DNA of 64,000 nucleotides from the NCBI GenBank assembly GCA_965153455.1, contig OZ234493.1, forward strand, positions 13,754,213 to 13,818,212. The letters are read 5' to 3'. Positions 12,769-25,479 of the stretch are shown here, piece after piece. The DNA comes from Sphagnum compactum. Its lineage: Eukaryota; Bryophyta; Sphagnopsida; Sphagnales. A program made the position numbers and the translations under genes. Each line of letters begins with the position of its first letter. The stretch's first letter is position 1. The notes beneath the pieces are model-generated. The model made no database searches and had not been told where the DNA came from. It worked only from the letters and a program-made list of their open reading frames with translations.

Positions 12769-13651
12769 ACCCAGTTCTCATCCTCTTTCTAATTAATGCC
12801 ACATTAGGAATTGAATGATTTTGACCAACCATGAAAGCTTTTGAAAAACCATTGTGGCTATATAGAATCTATATTTTAGCCATTACACACTTTGAACTTC
12901 TTCCACCATAAAATTAATACTAATGTTCTTCAAACTTTAAAAGGTACAAAATCGATCTTAAATTCTCCCTTCTCTAGGCATGACAATTTGAGGTAAAGTT
13001 CTGCAAATGGAATGCTAAATTGGATAGCCCATCTATGGGCAAAATAGATTCCCAAGCTTTGAAAGCATAATTATTAGATAATCCCTTCTAATCTAGCAAT
13101 AGACCTTGTGACCAAGCTCTAAAACAAATGACAAGATATGGTTTTTCTTCTTACAACAAAACTTGTAGTAGAGGTCTCAAAATTAAATGTTCAAATAATC
13201 TAATATCTTATAGTAGTATAATTTGTATTATAGTTCTGAAAAATAATGATAAGATTTTTTTTCTTATGGTAGTAGAATATATTCTTGAGCTCGGTTATGA
13301 GAATGATTTGACATAACCTCTCCTTTGCCAACATATTCTATTCTCGAGCTTTGAGAACCAGGTTACCAAATTTCCTTCTGTATGACAACATATCTTTTAA
13401 AGTTTTGACGTTACCTAGCTACCATATTATCATTTGCATCCAACAATAGTTATATGTTTCATATTGCAACACTTCATGTACCTCCTTTGTGATGACTGGC
13501 CTACTTGTCAAATACATTATTGATTGTGTGACTCACATCCCAGTACAGAAGTTGAAATAGGGCTGACCAACGTTTCACCCCAGTTTTGTGTGATGGGCAC
13601 CCCTTTGCCCCCAAAACATTGTTGTGCCACCCAATTTTCTGTCATTTATGT

Positions 13652-14080
13652 TCACTTTAATGTTTCAACATCAGTTGTTGTTTTAGGCCTCCCCCACACC
13701 TCTTCTTTGCCATCAAAGTAAATTGCGTTTGGATGTATTTTATATGGGTGGTTTCTTTGCAACCACCTTTGACTTCCCTGAAAAACTGGTTTCCCAAGTT
13801 CTTTGGACCACCGGCTAATTATATCAGTGCCATATGGAAGGCATGTTTTATAACCTTGGTGTTGGCAACCAAAAACTATCCCATAAGCTGGAAAGTCGTG
13901 GATTGTCCACATTAGGACTGCCCTCATGGTAAATTCCCTCCTTCTGACAGGTTGCAATACATTCACAGCCCTCACCCCCTTCCATAATTCAACAAGCTCC
14001 TCAAACACAGGGGCCAAGTAGACATCAAAATTGCTATTTGAGAGGAATTTTTTGCACACCTTCAACATACAGATATGCAC
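13652..14080 (-). pseudogene. TNP2 transposase, middle block
   Basis: The translation contains FDVYLAPVFEELVELWKGV, TMRAVLMWTIHDFPAYG, a cysteine-containing stretch, a FQGSQRWLQRNHPY-like segment and YFDGKEE, all in the order seen in plant TNP2 transposases. The start of the block follows a possible splice acceptor TAG near 14036, which would fit an intron joining it to the IIPG end of the upstream block. The stretch between this block and the C-terminal block (about 0.9 kb) has no recognised transposase sequence. Confidence 0.85.
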
Positions 14081-14486
14081 TCACAAAACCCGCTTGGAAG
14101 TGGATCTACTATGTAGATGTAGTCTAACAAGTACGGTGGTTCAAGGTAATGCAATGAAGCTCACTAAGATTTTAATGCGTTGTGTCCACTTGGAAGATAC
14201 AAAGACATTATGGGAGAATTGTAACTCACCATGATGGAATATGAAGGGCATTATGTTGACGTTCATTCAATGTCACGCTTGATGGTTGAACCCTTTTTGT
14301 TCCATTCGTCATAACATCTACATACAACCTCCTACTCTAACATGCATTGGATTTTTGAAAAGGCTAATCTAAAAGGAGCCATGTTACTCTAATAAGTTTA
14401 TTTTTAATTTTTTTAATCAAGAGTTAAGCCTTGGGACTAAACATCACTTTGCTTAGATTGAGGAAAAAATAGACAAATTCAACCTC

Positions 14487-14875
14487 CTCTACTTCCAGCA
14501 AGTGTAGCTCCCTTACAACATACCCGATGATGCTGAAATTTGAAAAAAACCTTTTACACCTCCTAAACAAGAACTCTTTAAAGTTTGACACAAATCAAAC
14601 GGTGGATTTGGGAGGAACAACTATTTGAAATAAAACTCCAGAGACTTTGTCATGGAAATCCTTCCATGAACTCCACTACAAACACCCTCTACTTCCGGCA
14701 AGTGTAGCTCCCTCACAGCAAACCCGATGATGCTGAAATTTGGAGAGAACCTTCTACACCTCCTAAACAAGAACTCTTTTAAGTTTGACATAAATCCAAC
14801 GGTGGATTTGGGAGGAACAATTATTTGAAACAAAACTCTAGAGGCTTTGTCATGGAAATCCTTCCATGCTTATTT
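14487..14875. repeat. 200-bp direct tandem duplication
   Basis: Two copies start at 14487 and 14687, offset by exactly 200 bp and about 90 percent alike by eye. Each holds the shared stretch CCGATGATGCTGAAATTTG and ends with a CATGGAAATCCTTCCATG palindrome. They lie inside the sequence that separates the transposase blocks. No coding role is seen. Confidence 0.9.
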
Positions 14876-15738
14876 CTTGCACACATCCTTTTCATGAATA
14901 ACACCCTTCCACACATAAAAACTAATCTTTTCCTCACACATTCATTCTCTTCCTTTCCGGTTCCATACATACAAGATATTCCTCTCTCCCTTAGTAAACC
15001 TTCATGACCTTCCTTGAGCTTGTTCCCCTTGACAAATGGAAGCTTTGAAATCCTTCCCTCCAATCAATGGCCTCTTCATCCTTTAAGAACCAATGAGAAT
15101 TGAAAATGATTTGCCCTCCAATTGATTTTAGGATGAAAATTTTTGGGCCCAATGAAACAAAAAAAAATTCCATCCTCTAATCAAATAGGATGACAATCCT
15201 CATGACTAATGGGATTGGAGGACTCATCTTTCCCCTTATCTTGGATATCTTGATGAGGTTCTTGAGCTTGATCCTTATCCTTTCCGTTCGTTGACCCTCA
15301 CATCCTACTTTTTCATCCTAATTATTTCAAGTAACTAAAAACTATGACAATTTATCGATAGTAACAAGTAAACATCCTTGAGTCCTTACTTGACTAAATC
15401 AATTCAATGGTTGAAGTAACATCCCCGCGTACCATTTACTCTTTTGATATCCCTTATTTTTTCTTCCATGCACTAATTAACTATGTAGTACATAGTAAAT
15501 TGGAATTAAAATTTGCATCACAAAAACCCCCACATACTCCTAGATCCACCGTTGAAATTAGAGTTCGATGAATCCATTAGATCTAGGATGTTCTAGTTTT
15601 CATGAGGTTCCGCCGTCACTCCCACACCTTACACCTACCCTAATTTGTTAAATAAAAAGGCCTTGACCCCTTCTAAACGCAAATACCACATTGTTTTTAC
15701 TACCCTCTGTTTTTGTTGATGCAGGTAATAATTTAATC

Positions 15739-16167
15739 ATGGCGGATGATGTGACTGCGCTTTTGAATCCTCCAGTTGCACCAGTAGACAAGGAAGAGCT
15801 TGAAGAAGCACCGCTTAACGAAGTAGCGATTGAAGTGAATGTCTCTCAACGGTCGTGCGAAGAAGAACCATCCAAAAAAGTGGTGTGCATTCAAGTAGAT
15901 CGTTCGGCATGGGATCGTCGATTGTCTCCTAACCCACATGCCTTAGCAATTTATTTATAATTCGTTCCCGCTCGAAAAACCGCGCCAGAAAGGTTTGAAT
16001 AGTGTCAATGTGAAGACGACAATGTTCGTCTTCATTGTCGAACTTGGGTTCCCGATGATGGCCATTATTGTTGGCTACGAGGCCCAATTAACGCCCTTTC
16101 CATGGAGCATCAAGCCGAATATCTAGCTCGCACCATTCGTCGCATTCTGGAGTTTTTGCAATTGTGA
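15739..16167 (+). pseudogene. 143-codon frame of unknown function with two internal stops
   Basis: One frame runs from ATG at 15739 to TGA at 16165-16167 with TAA at 15958-15960 and TAG at 16000-16002 in between. Composition and product look protein-like: an acidic N-terminal half, then after the second stop a Cys- and Trp-rich stretch (CQCEDDNVRLHC, WVPDDGHYCWLRG) and an Arg-rich amphipathic end. A GATGCAG just upstream could be a splice acceptor. Base composition is more GC-rich than the surroundings. I do not recognise the family. It lies within the gap of the CACTA transposase, so it may be a captured gene fragment or belong to a nested element. Confidence 0.5.
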
Positions 16168-16667
16168 TCTATTCCTTTAAAGTTGTTTACTAAATTGTAA
16201 TTCACTTGAGGCCACTCAGGTGGAAATGTTAATACTTAAGTTTGATTTTGATTCTATCTAAGCGTCTGATAGAAGTGAAGACTAAATAAAGATGTATCAG
16301 GACTGCACCCTAGAAATCTTTCCAGTACATCATTTGTGCTTGACGATTATTCTACAGACTAACTTAATATTGTCATGGCGAAATGTTATTGTTAGTTATG
16401 GGCTTGTATTCCCAATATATCAATAAATCACATTTAATTCTATATCCCCTTTCCCTTCTCTACAACATAAAAGGATAATGCACTTAAAAAGGTTTACTAG
16501 GTTCTAAAACTAACTAAGCCTTGCATCAATTTAAATAAAAGAGTTTTCTACGCTGAAATATCCAAAGGCTAATCCAACTCTTAATAATTATTATTTGGAG
16601 GTTTATCAAGATTCAAATCATTAATACTAAGGAAAACTATGGAACTAAGGCTTAAAAATTTGTGGTA

Positions 16668-17885
16668 TTATAATCCATGGCTCACACTACTCTTCACACT
16701 ACTCGATCCAGGGATTATCATTGAGAACAACAAGAAAAACTTTTTGGTCACCAACCAAGGTGGAAGGTTATAGTTCAAGAACAACACAGGTGAAATTGAC
16801 CATGCATTGCTATTTTCCCCAAATGGATTCACTCCATTTGTGGCAAGCCCCAATCTGACATTTTTGGGCTCAACCCCAAATTCTAGCCAAGTCCTATCAA
16901 TGTAGACCCAAGCCTTAATATCAGGCACATGACAAATCTTCCCATCTGTGCTCTTATTTCGGCTATGCCAAGTCATGAGTTCAGCAATTTTTTGAACTCC
17001 AAACATGCGCAATAGCCTAGGAACCAATGGAAAATGTCGAATTATTTTAACGGCTACATTTGATTTGCCATATGCCTTAAAGCGTGCTGACCTACACTTT
17101 GGACATGTTTCCAACGTTTCATATTCCTTTCGAAACAACATACATCCATTAACACATGCACCTATGTTATTGTATTTCAAGCCTACCTTGCTATTTAAGG
17201 TTTTAGTTGCGTACATTGTTGGTGGCAAACAATTATCTAGTGGTAATAAATGCTTGTGAAATAATGCTAATAGTTCATCAACAAACTTGTTGGAGACACC
17301 ATGCACCTTGCAGACGTTCATCAACAGGAGTGTGGCTGCTAGCATTGATGACATGGCACCACTGTATAAGGGTTGGCATGTTTTTCGCAAGTATTGACCT
17401 TCACTAAAAATGTCTTCATCAAGGTCTTCTGTAAATCCTTCATGGTTGTCTCCTATGTTTCCTTTTGCATTGCCTTCATCTTGCCCTGTCATGCTCTCCG
17501 GCATAGCTGCCAACTCTTCCATGACATCACACACCTCTTGGACCATGCCAATTCCATCTTCCCTTGAGTTCGGGTTCAAGTGAGCATTCTCCATGCCTAC
17601 TTCAACATCTGGAGCTAGGAATAGATCATCTAAAAGTTATTCCATGTGGACACCTTCATCCACCAACTGCCTTGCTGTTTGTAATGACCCTTTAGTTACT
17701 GCAACCCATTCTTCATCAGAGCCATTGATTTCCCCTGGGCCTTTCCAAACTCTATACAAAGAGTGCCTACCATTCAAGATGAGGTGTCTTCGAACTGTGT
17801 CAAGCAAGATTGGCCTCCCCTTTCCTGCGCACTTATTACACGGACATCGCATTTTAGTCATGCCATGTTGTTGGGCCCATGACAA
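16668..17885 (-). pseudogene. TNP2 transposase, N-terminal block
   Basis: The upper part (17885-17637) has the N-terminal CPCNKCAGKGRPI motif and HLILNGRHSLYRVWKGPGE, typical of the plant transposase N-terminal zinc-binding region. The lower part (17594-16668) has MTWHSRNKSTDGKICH, DIKAWVYIDRTW, EPKNVRLGLATNGVNPFGE and LNYNLPPWL. A frame break lies near 17600-17640. The family match ends after SMIIPG at about 16700, and then the 2.6-kb gap begins. Confidence 0.85.
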
Positions 17886-17959
17886 CTCTCTAGCCCATAA
17901 CTTGTCATCCCTAGTGTAAGCCTAAAAGGATCATCTAGTTGCCTCCTGCCACTTGCCAT

Positions 17960-20700
17960 GTTTTATCACTAATAGAAGTCTTTATTTTTGTGTGGTTTGC
18001 ACTATCACAATATCAACCGTTGGACCATTTACACGCATCCAACCAAAAAGGACAATGTAGCATCCGCCCACTCTCGTTGCAGTTGCATCTTGTTTAGCAA
18101 GCATGGGCAATCCAACATAATTGAATTGGCTCTATAGAAATGGATTGGATATAAGGAAAAAATATCTCTCCAAGTTTCATTAGAAGGAAGGTTTAAAGTT
18201 TTATTTCTCTCCATCCATGCATTTGAACAATAACTACAATGACATGAATAGAAATTAAGAATTTACACTCATCCTTCCTTTCAACTACACTCTTTTGTTT
18301 TAGACATATTCCAAATAAATTGATTAATCTAAACAATATAAGTGGCAACAATTGGATGTACCTAGAAACTTTTTGAATAATATAAGTGGCAACATGCAAT
18401 TGGATGTGCCGTGACCAAAGCATATCCGAAGGTAAGGTTGTGTGTGAATTCACCTCCTTGTGCTATGTTCCACATCCCTATGGATGGCTCCAAGTAAATC
18501 TGTACATGCAAGATAAAAGATTTCCCAAAGCATGGGATACTATTTTATGTGAAAAGAAGGAAATTTGGACTATTATGCCACTATGGTCACAAGGATGTCA
18601 ACCATCTCTTGGCTTTGAATAAAACACAACAAACCAACAAATGAAACATACCCCCATGTTTGTGTGTCATCCAACATTGGCGTCACCAATTGTGGGCAAC
18701 AATGGCTTTGACAACATATCAATGCCTACCACTTGCACACCCAACATAGAAAATCCAACATATAATTGCAAAAGTACCTGACATCTCATGACCTATCAAA
18801 TTATTTGAACAAGAAATGCATCACAAACAACAATATACCACAACCTCATGGAATATTAACACGAAGTATCCTTTGAATATTTCTTCCCAATTGAATCCTT
18901 GGGAAACAATAGACAAGTTTAGACATTAAATTCATTTTGATGAAGTCCAAGACTAGAATAAATCCAAAAGGGAAACTTGACTTGGTTGACTTGATCACGC
19001 TTGCTAATGAATCATGATATTGAGTTGTGGACACATTTAGAAATTATTTTCTCAATCATGCAAGAAATATGGTAAAAGTTGGTTAGTAGTTCCTTCTTGC
19101 AAACATATCCACAATGTCCATTACAATTCACAATTGGCTATCCTAACATACTTTACATGCTTGTAATAAGAATGGTGCCACTCAACTATGTGTAAACATA
19201 GAAAGATCAACAATCTACTAGCAAATCTTATCCCTAGTACAACTTCCAGTTACCAGTCCAAATCCTCAAAATGTAACTAGTTTACACACATGGCCATATT
19301 TTCACTTCTCCCAATAGACTGTTCAATGATTGGCAAAGATAATATCCAAACACATAAACACACAAAGGGTTGATGCCTCATGTAAAGGCTATATATCCTC
19401 ATTTTATAGTTTCCAAACAAGAACTTCGAGATAGGAAAAGACCTAAACCATCAACAATAACAACAACATCCACTATGATGAAAAAAAATTCACCTTGCCA
19501 AAAGGCATAATGTATTAGAAGGTAACTTTTGGATTGATAATGCTACAAAACTCAGTCCCCTTTCTTGTAGTTGCAATACGCAACTTCCACCTCATTGTCC
19601 CATAGCAACTGTCCATGTGTAGGTACAAGTTTTTAAATATTCTCCAATATACATAAGACTAACTTTCTATCATGTCTATGGCTTTAGAGATGCCCATATA
19701 CATATTTTTTGACTCTCAATTTTGGTAGTAGAGATACAACTTTATGATCAAATTTTTCCAACTATCTAAATGAAGGATTTCTTTTAGTTTCCTAGGTGTT
19801 CAAAGAATATGCATGACTACATGATAGCTTCCTTTCACACACACCAGAGCAGAATGTAAATACATGAACGCCACTGATTGTTTACCTAGTTGGTTTTAGT
19901 CCCATGGCCTCACAAATCTATGACAATTGGTTGGCCACAACATGTAGCCAATCCTGGATGAGTGAGATAAGTAAAAAGATGCATAGGTTTAGTTGATTGT
20001 TCCACAAAAAAAGGAGTTATGTTGCTCTTGCCTACACATGACATTCTTGGCAATTAACTTTGGAACAGAGGAACTATTAAGGTGTATTAGGAACAACAAT
20101 AACACTTTTGGTCATTTCTTTTGGCAAAAGCTACTCATAAAACTCGCCTGCTATGGAAGTGTACTTTGATTCAATTTTGTTTCCATTGGTGGCTCAATGT
20201 TGCCTAAAAGACACATGACCATTTCCACCAGAGTTCATCAGTTTCAACTATACTTCCTTCCTGCTACCCAAGGTGGTTGACCTTGTCTAACACATTCAAG
20301 ATACATTAGAACACACAATATACAAAGTACTTGTGTGATCAGCACCACATACCCTTTGAGACTTCACCTACATTAAACAACTATAGTTCCATGGTACATG
20401 TGCAAAAGTTTAATAGCTCAACTATTAAAAGAGACACAATTATTCCAAGTATTACAAGATGTGGCAACAACACAAAGTAATCCACACAATTGTTAGGGGG
20501 ATAACAAATATACATTATAATGTAGTGTATAACATCAATCTAAAGGCAATCTTTGAAGTTTTGTGAGTTGCAAGGCTTACCACGAGATGGTTGTAAACCT
20601 ATTCAAAATAAAGTTGTCTGTAGACTATCGTCTATTTAATGTTGAAAGCAATTTGCTAATTTCAATATACATTCATAGTATATTTCCACCTTTTTGTCTC
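17960..20700. other. Spacer, no gene seen
   Basis: Only short unfamiliar frames are present on either strand. The right end of the CACTA element should lie somewhere here if it is intact, but I could not pick out a partner of the left terminus. Confidence 0.5.
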
Positions 20701-20716
20701 CACCTTGCTTTATCAT

Positions 20717-21061
20717 TCATAATGCCATGTACATTTGTTCATCCGTTTGTACTGTTTGGTAACATTTACAAAACGTAACTTCTAGCGCTTCAAATTTGCA
20801 AATGGAATGGGCTTTCATAAAAATCTCTCCCCACTTGGATATGACATCGTGAAGTGTAAAACAAAACAAATTGATGTTGTCAACATCATTATTTTTTCCA
20901 TTGGCTTGAATGGCTTTGCAAAACACACGTACATGAACATCTAGATCCGTTTTTATAGTGCAAATGGGGTAGGATAAGGATTTCCTACTTGGTGGGGGAT
21001 TTGGTGCTATAAGGGGTTGGACATGATACCATGAGGGTCCAAACAACATATAACAAGCCAA
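20717..21061 (-). pseudogene. Retrotransposon gag fragment (Ty3/gypsy-like)
   Basis: The 114-residue product has the layout of plant LTR-retrotransposon gag: DLDVHVRVFCKAIQANG, INLFCFTLHDVISKWGEIF and an EALEVTFCKCYQTVQTDEQ end. There is no zinc knuckle, protease or polymerase next to it on either side, so it is an isolated fragment. Assignment rests on pattern alone. Confidence 0.65.
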
Positions 21062-21069
21062 TGCGTTTA

Positions 21070-23030
21070 CTTTGCATTTAGGACTATTGTCCTTTTTGGG
21101 GTCTTTTTTCCCAAAAACATGTTTTCCTAAAGAGGAATTTTCAAATGAAATGTTTTGAAACTTTTTAAATATTTTATTTATAGTTGCCCCAATATGTCAT
21201 ATGTTTTTTTACAATCAAATTTGGAGAAATTTTTGAAAGTGCATAGATTTTGCTAGATTTTGTGTTTCATCTTGAAAATTTGTCATAATTTCAAATCATA
21301 CCAAAACATGTTAACACTTTCAAGTTTAATTTTTAATATTATAAGCTACAAGCATTTTTTAAACAACTTATACATTGCATCACATTTACATGTTGAAAAG
21401 GACTCATGAACTTTGTTTAAACCTTAATTTTTGATAAATGAAAAATTAGAAAAATATGAAAATTTGAGTGTTTTTTAGATGTGTCTAATAGTACATTATT
21501 ACTATAAAAAAATTGAGGATGAAAAAAATTGTATTATGAAAATTAAGGGGCCCTTTATGAAAGTAATGTCATTGAATGAAGCTGTTAAACATCCTTTATT
21601 CAAACCAAACTTTGACATTGGAATTTTGTTTGATTCATTTTATATTTTTCAATATCCATATTATTCAATAACCACAACTTTCCATGATTCACATGCCATT
21701 AAGTGGCACCGCATACACAAATGTAATAATAATTGCAGAAAAAATTAACGTTTTAACATTAGTTTTGGCTCGTTTGAATTCATTCGCACCCATGAAGGGT
21801 ACCATGGATTCAAGGTAGGCCCTATTGACTACCCTATTGGTCTTGCAACATATGTTTTTGGATTATCTGAAATATTCATCCTTGAAGACTGCATGCTTCG
21901 TACCTCATCAAAAGGTTCCTACCCTGAAACTGACACAATTCATCAATTTGCATCTAGAGTCAATCAATATTACTCTCTTTGGTGTGTGGACTTGTTGCAA
22001 CAGTTTCATGGTACCAAAAAGTTTTTTTTTCAGCAGGGTCCAACATTGGTTCTCATGGAGTTTTTAGTTTAGTTTTGATGTGTTGCAATTCCGATGGATG
22101 ATTTCCGGTAGGTTGTAAAAATTTTCAGTTCGATATTTTTGGTAACTTCCTCCAATTGGTTTTGTTCCCCATTATGAAAGGTCACAACCTCCTCTGGGTC
22201 GTTCTTGGGTTGCTCTAGTCATTTTGGGTCTAAATTATGACAAATAATTTATTTTTTTGTTACTCACATGGCCTATTCTAACACTTTCTTGCAAAACTTG
22301 CTCCATTCTTTTCTTCATACTTCTTGTCAGCATTGTTGGCATATTGTAAATGATTGCAAAAAAGTTGTGATCTACGGGTTATTTTGGTTTTTCATTTGTG
22401 TTTGTCAAATAATAATGACAATTTATTTGTAGTTTGTTTTGGTAGAGTCAAATAAGTTTTAACTAGTATTTATCTAAATAGGAATGATAATGAACCAAAA
22501 ATTTTGGATTCAATATTCCCGGTATGGTTGCCAAATGTTAAGGCCACCTGGTGAACTATAGGGTTTTGAAAGAAATAAAACAAGGGAGTAGAAGAAAAAA
22601 TCTCTTTACTCTCCTTAGGTAAGCAAAAAGCTTTAACACAAAAGGGACTGTCCAAACTTAGTAAGGTAGCTTCATAAACCTTCTATAGAAATAAACTTGA
22701 AGCAAACATATAATAAAGAATACTTAGATACAAAAAGTTAGAATACTCCAAACAAACAAAGGAAAACAACTACACACATGGAATTCTATGTACAAAGGTA
22801 TGGCAGGAAAAAGTGACTTTACTTTAGAAAGTATTCTCCTATATAGTGCACAAAGGGACAAAGCCTTAGTACTTCAAAGAAAGAAGTAAAAAATAGTGGA
22901 ATAGGTAGTTCACCTAATTCCCAAAAAATTCGGTCTTAAATATACACAATCTAAACTAGTAATAAAATCGGTTTCGGTAAAAAAAGGTTTTCGGTAAAGG
23001 AATTTTGGTTTCAATAAACCTTTGATGAAA
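21070..23030. other. Spacer, no gene seen
   Basis: AT-rich DNA without a recognised domain. The part nearest the copia fragment could include its 3' sequence, but no long terminal repeat pair was found. Confidence 0.5.
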
Positions 23031-23039
23031 ATTTGATTA

Positions 23040-24060
23040 TGGTAAATGTTTGATTACGGTAAAAATCTACCTTCAACAATCTAAATCAATGTTATGAACT
23101 TTTTAAAAGCTTCAAAAAATTTACATAAGAAAAATATCCATGTCTTTCTTGAAAAGTCATTTGTGACAAAAGAAAGTACTTTGATCCTCCCAACAAAGTG
23201 TGTTTGAATGGTCCACACAAATTAGTGTGAAGAAACTTGTTTGTCTTGAGGCCATAGTCATGCTTTTCTTTGGCACAATTTCTTTGTGTTGTTTCCCAAG
23301 CATGCAGTCATAACAACTTTCAGTAACAATTGGTACATATAAGGCATTCCTTTAGAACTTCATGGCTTGGAAAGTTTGTGTAACCTTTGAAAACTAATGT
23401 GTCCCATTCTTTTGTGCCACAACTCCACGTTTGACAATTGTTTAATCAAGAAAAGGGATAGTGATTTATGTTGAAGCTTGTGGAGTTGAAGCTTCGAGCT
23501 TGTACAATCCATTCTTAGCATCTTGAACACCAAATGCCAAAACTTTCTATGGAATATTTGCTGACAAGATTCAACATTTGGCCTTTCCAAAAACTAGAAT
23601 GCATTCCATGTTTGCTACAACTCCTACTAACAAAAGGTTGCTCACAGATATTATTTCATCTTGATAAGCAACAATAGCAATGCCCTTGGCATGCACCTTA
23701 TGGGTGTGACCACTGGCATACTTGATATTTGTTATGTCTACTACCTTTCTAATGTTTGTGAACTTTCCCACATCACCCATGACATGAGGTGTTGCTCCTG
23801 AGTCAAGATACCACTTGGTATCCTTTTCATGAAGATGTGACGCTAGCATGGTGACTTCAAACTCTTTGTGAAAAAATTTCTCATCATCTTCATTATGCAT
23901 CTCCTGATTCTCCTCCATTGTGTTGACTTGCGAACATGTCTCGTTTGGAAAAAAAGGACATTCCTTTCCCCAGTGTCTAAGGCAATTACAACGATTGCAA
24001 TTTCGAAGGCATCGCAAAGTATTCTAACGATGACCATTTGGGTTTTGTGTTAGACAACCA
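23040..24060 (-). mobile_element. Ty1/copia retrotransposon fragment
   Basis: Reading on the minus strand, parts of a copia polyprotein occur in order: a CCHC knuckle with the spacing C-x2-C-x4-H-x4-C near 24000, the protease motif WYLDSGATPHVMGD near 23800, the GAG-pre-integrase motif LWHKRMGHISFQRL near 23430, and the beginning of integrase (CMLGKQHK, then a TNLCGPFKHTLLGGSKYFL-like stretch) near 23170. The parts are in at least three frames. The remaining integrase, reverse transcriptase and RNase H are absent. A 22-bp stretch around the knuckle is repeated at about 23986 and 24122. Confidence 0.85.
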
Positions 24061-24099
24061 CCTTCTTTGTTTTGATGGGGAAAACCCCTCCCTGAATAA

Positions 24100-25400
24100 G
24101 AGCAAAACTTGCAATCAATCTAGGGCAATTACAACGATTGCAAAAAAAAGTGCTAAAGTCACCATATTTTGAGGGGGAAAAAACAAAATTTCCATATTTA
24201 AATAATGAGTTCCTAGAGGTTGCCAAAAGACAGTAGAATCCTACAAATTTTTTTAGTTTGCTAGCTGACCTCTACCCAAATTTGGCTCATTCCTCTTGTG
24301 GATGATGGCCAGTCCACCTACTTGACAAAATTGAAAACAACCCGATGTGGGGTGGGTCTTTGATTCTTGTAATAACTGCTGGTTATGGGTATTTTTAGAA
24401 ATAAAATAAAAATCAGAATCAAAGAACCATGGATTCCGGGTATTAGACAATATTCAGAATCAAAGAACCACCGGTTCTGGGTTTTTCAAAAATTTCAAAG
24501 AACTGTCAGGCTTCATGAAAGAACCAGCAAAGGCTTGGCAGCTTTCTAGGTGGTTATTTGACTTTTTCAAAAAACATTTGAGGATCACAATACTATATAT
24601 ATAATAATCAGGTATTCAAGTTTTTGATAACCATCACTATACACCAGAATCGAGTACTTGATTTTTTAATAACCACAGTTATCAACTCTGAGGGTTTGAT
24701 GCAATTTTTAATATCCGCCCACTCTAAAAGAAAAAAACCTTAGGTTGAACTGCAAGTTATTGAATCTTGAGTAAAGTATGCAAGGTTGAGAGCACTAGTA
24801 GGTACCTATTTGCCAACAATGTGGTTCCCTTGATTCCAAAGTGAATCACTTTCTCCATGGATGATGTCAGGTATGTTCTCACCTAATCTTAGATAGGTTT
24901 TCTGATGGGTTTGCAGTTTATTGCTATGCTTACACACCAGGCTACCCTTTTCCATAAGCTTCATGAGGACTACTCAATTTAGATCTGCCTGGAAGTGTTT
25001 ACTATGCAAGGCCTTTGAGAGGACACCAGCTCCTGCAGAAGGCTGAAGCCTAGCAAATGTCGGATGCAAAAGCTCCACACATCATTAAGACCATATTAGC
25101 ATATTCCCCTCTGGGTGTTGGTGACCAAAACTTGATTATGCATGTTTGCAAAATGGGCAACCTGCAACATGATGCAGTCTATACTAAACACCTGCCAATG
25201 AGTTCTCTTCGGCACTATGCTTGGGTCTCATCCCCTCCATATGGCACTATGCCTGGGCCCCCTCTGCAATGACATTGGCTTTACAAGTTTCACAGGTTCT
25301 GCATTGTAGCGGAAGACCATGTTCTGCAAGTGACGTGGCCACCTGAAGCTCAAATTTGAAATGCATCTAAAATTAGCTCCTTTGCAATAAAGTTCATGGC
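24100..25400. other. Spacer, no gene seen
   Basis: No recognised coding domain. The stretch leads into the repeats that carry copies of the 3' end of the zinc-finger gene. Confidence 0.5.
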
Positions 25401-25479
25401 ACACGCACAACCAAACATTTGAGCAGACCCAGTCCAGCAGGTAGCCACAGCTTGCTTTTCTCTTCTTTTGTAATTTGAG

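Larger units (their letters stand above)
11345..17900 (-). mobile_element. Degenerate CACTA (EnSpm) DNA transposon
   Basis: Three blocks of a TNP2-type transposase lie in the correct order on the minus strand (17885-16668, 14080-13652, 12768-12183), with a CACTA-like terminus 840 bp beyond the transposase 3' end. The reading frame has stops and gaps, and about 2.6 kb of unrelated sequence separates the first and second blocks, either as an intron or a nested insertion. The right-hand terminus was not identified, so the right limit given is only the start of the coding remnant. Confidence 0.8.

Noticed and set aside
16683-16710. CACACTACTC repeats as a CACTA terminus
   Set aside because: They lie within or right at the edge of the transposase coding block, do not match the 11345 terminus beyond the first five bases, and have no subterminal repeats.
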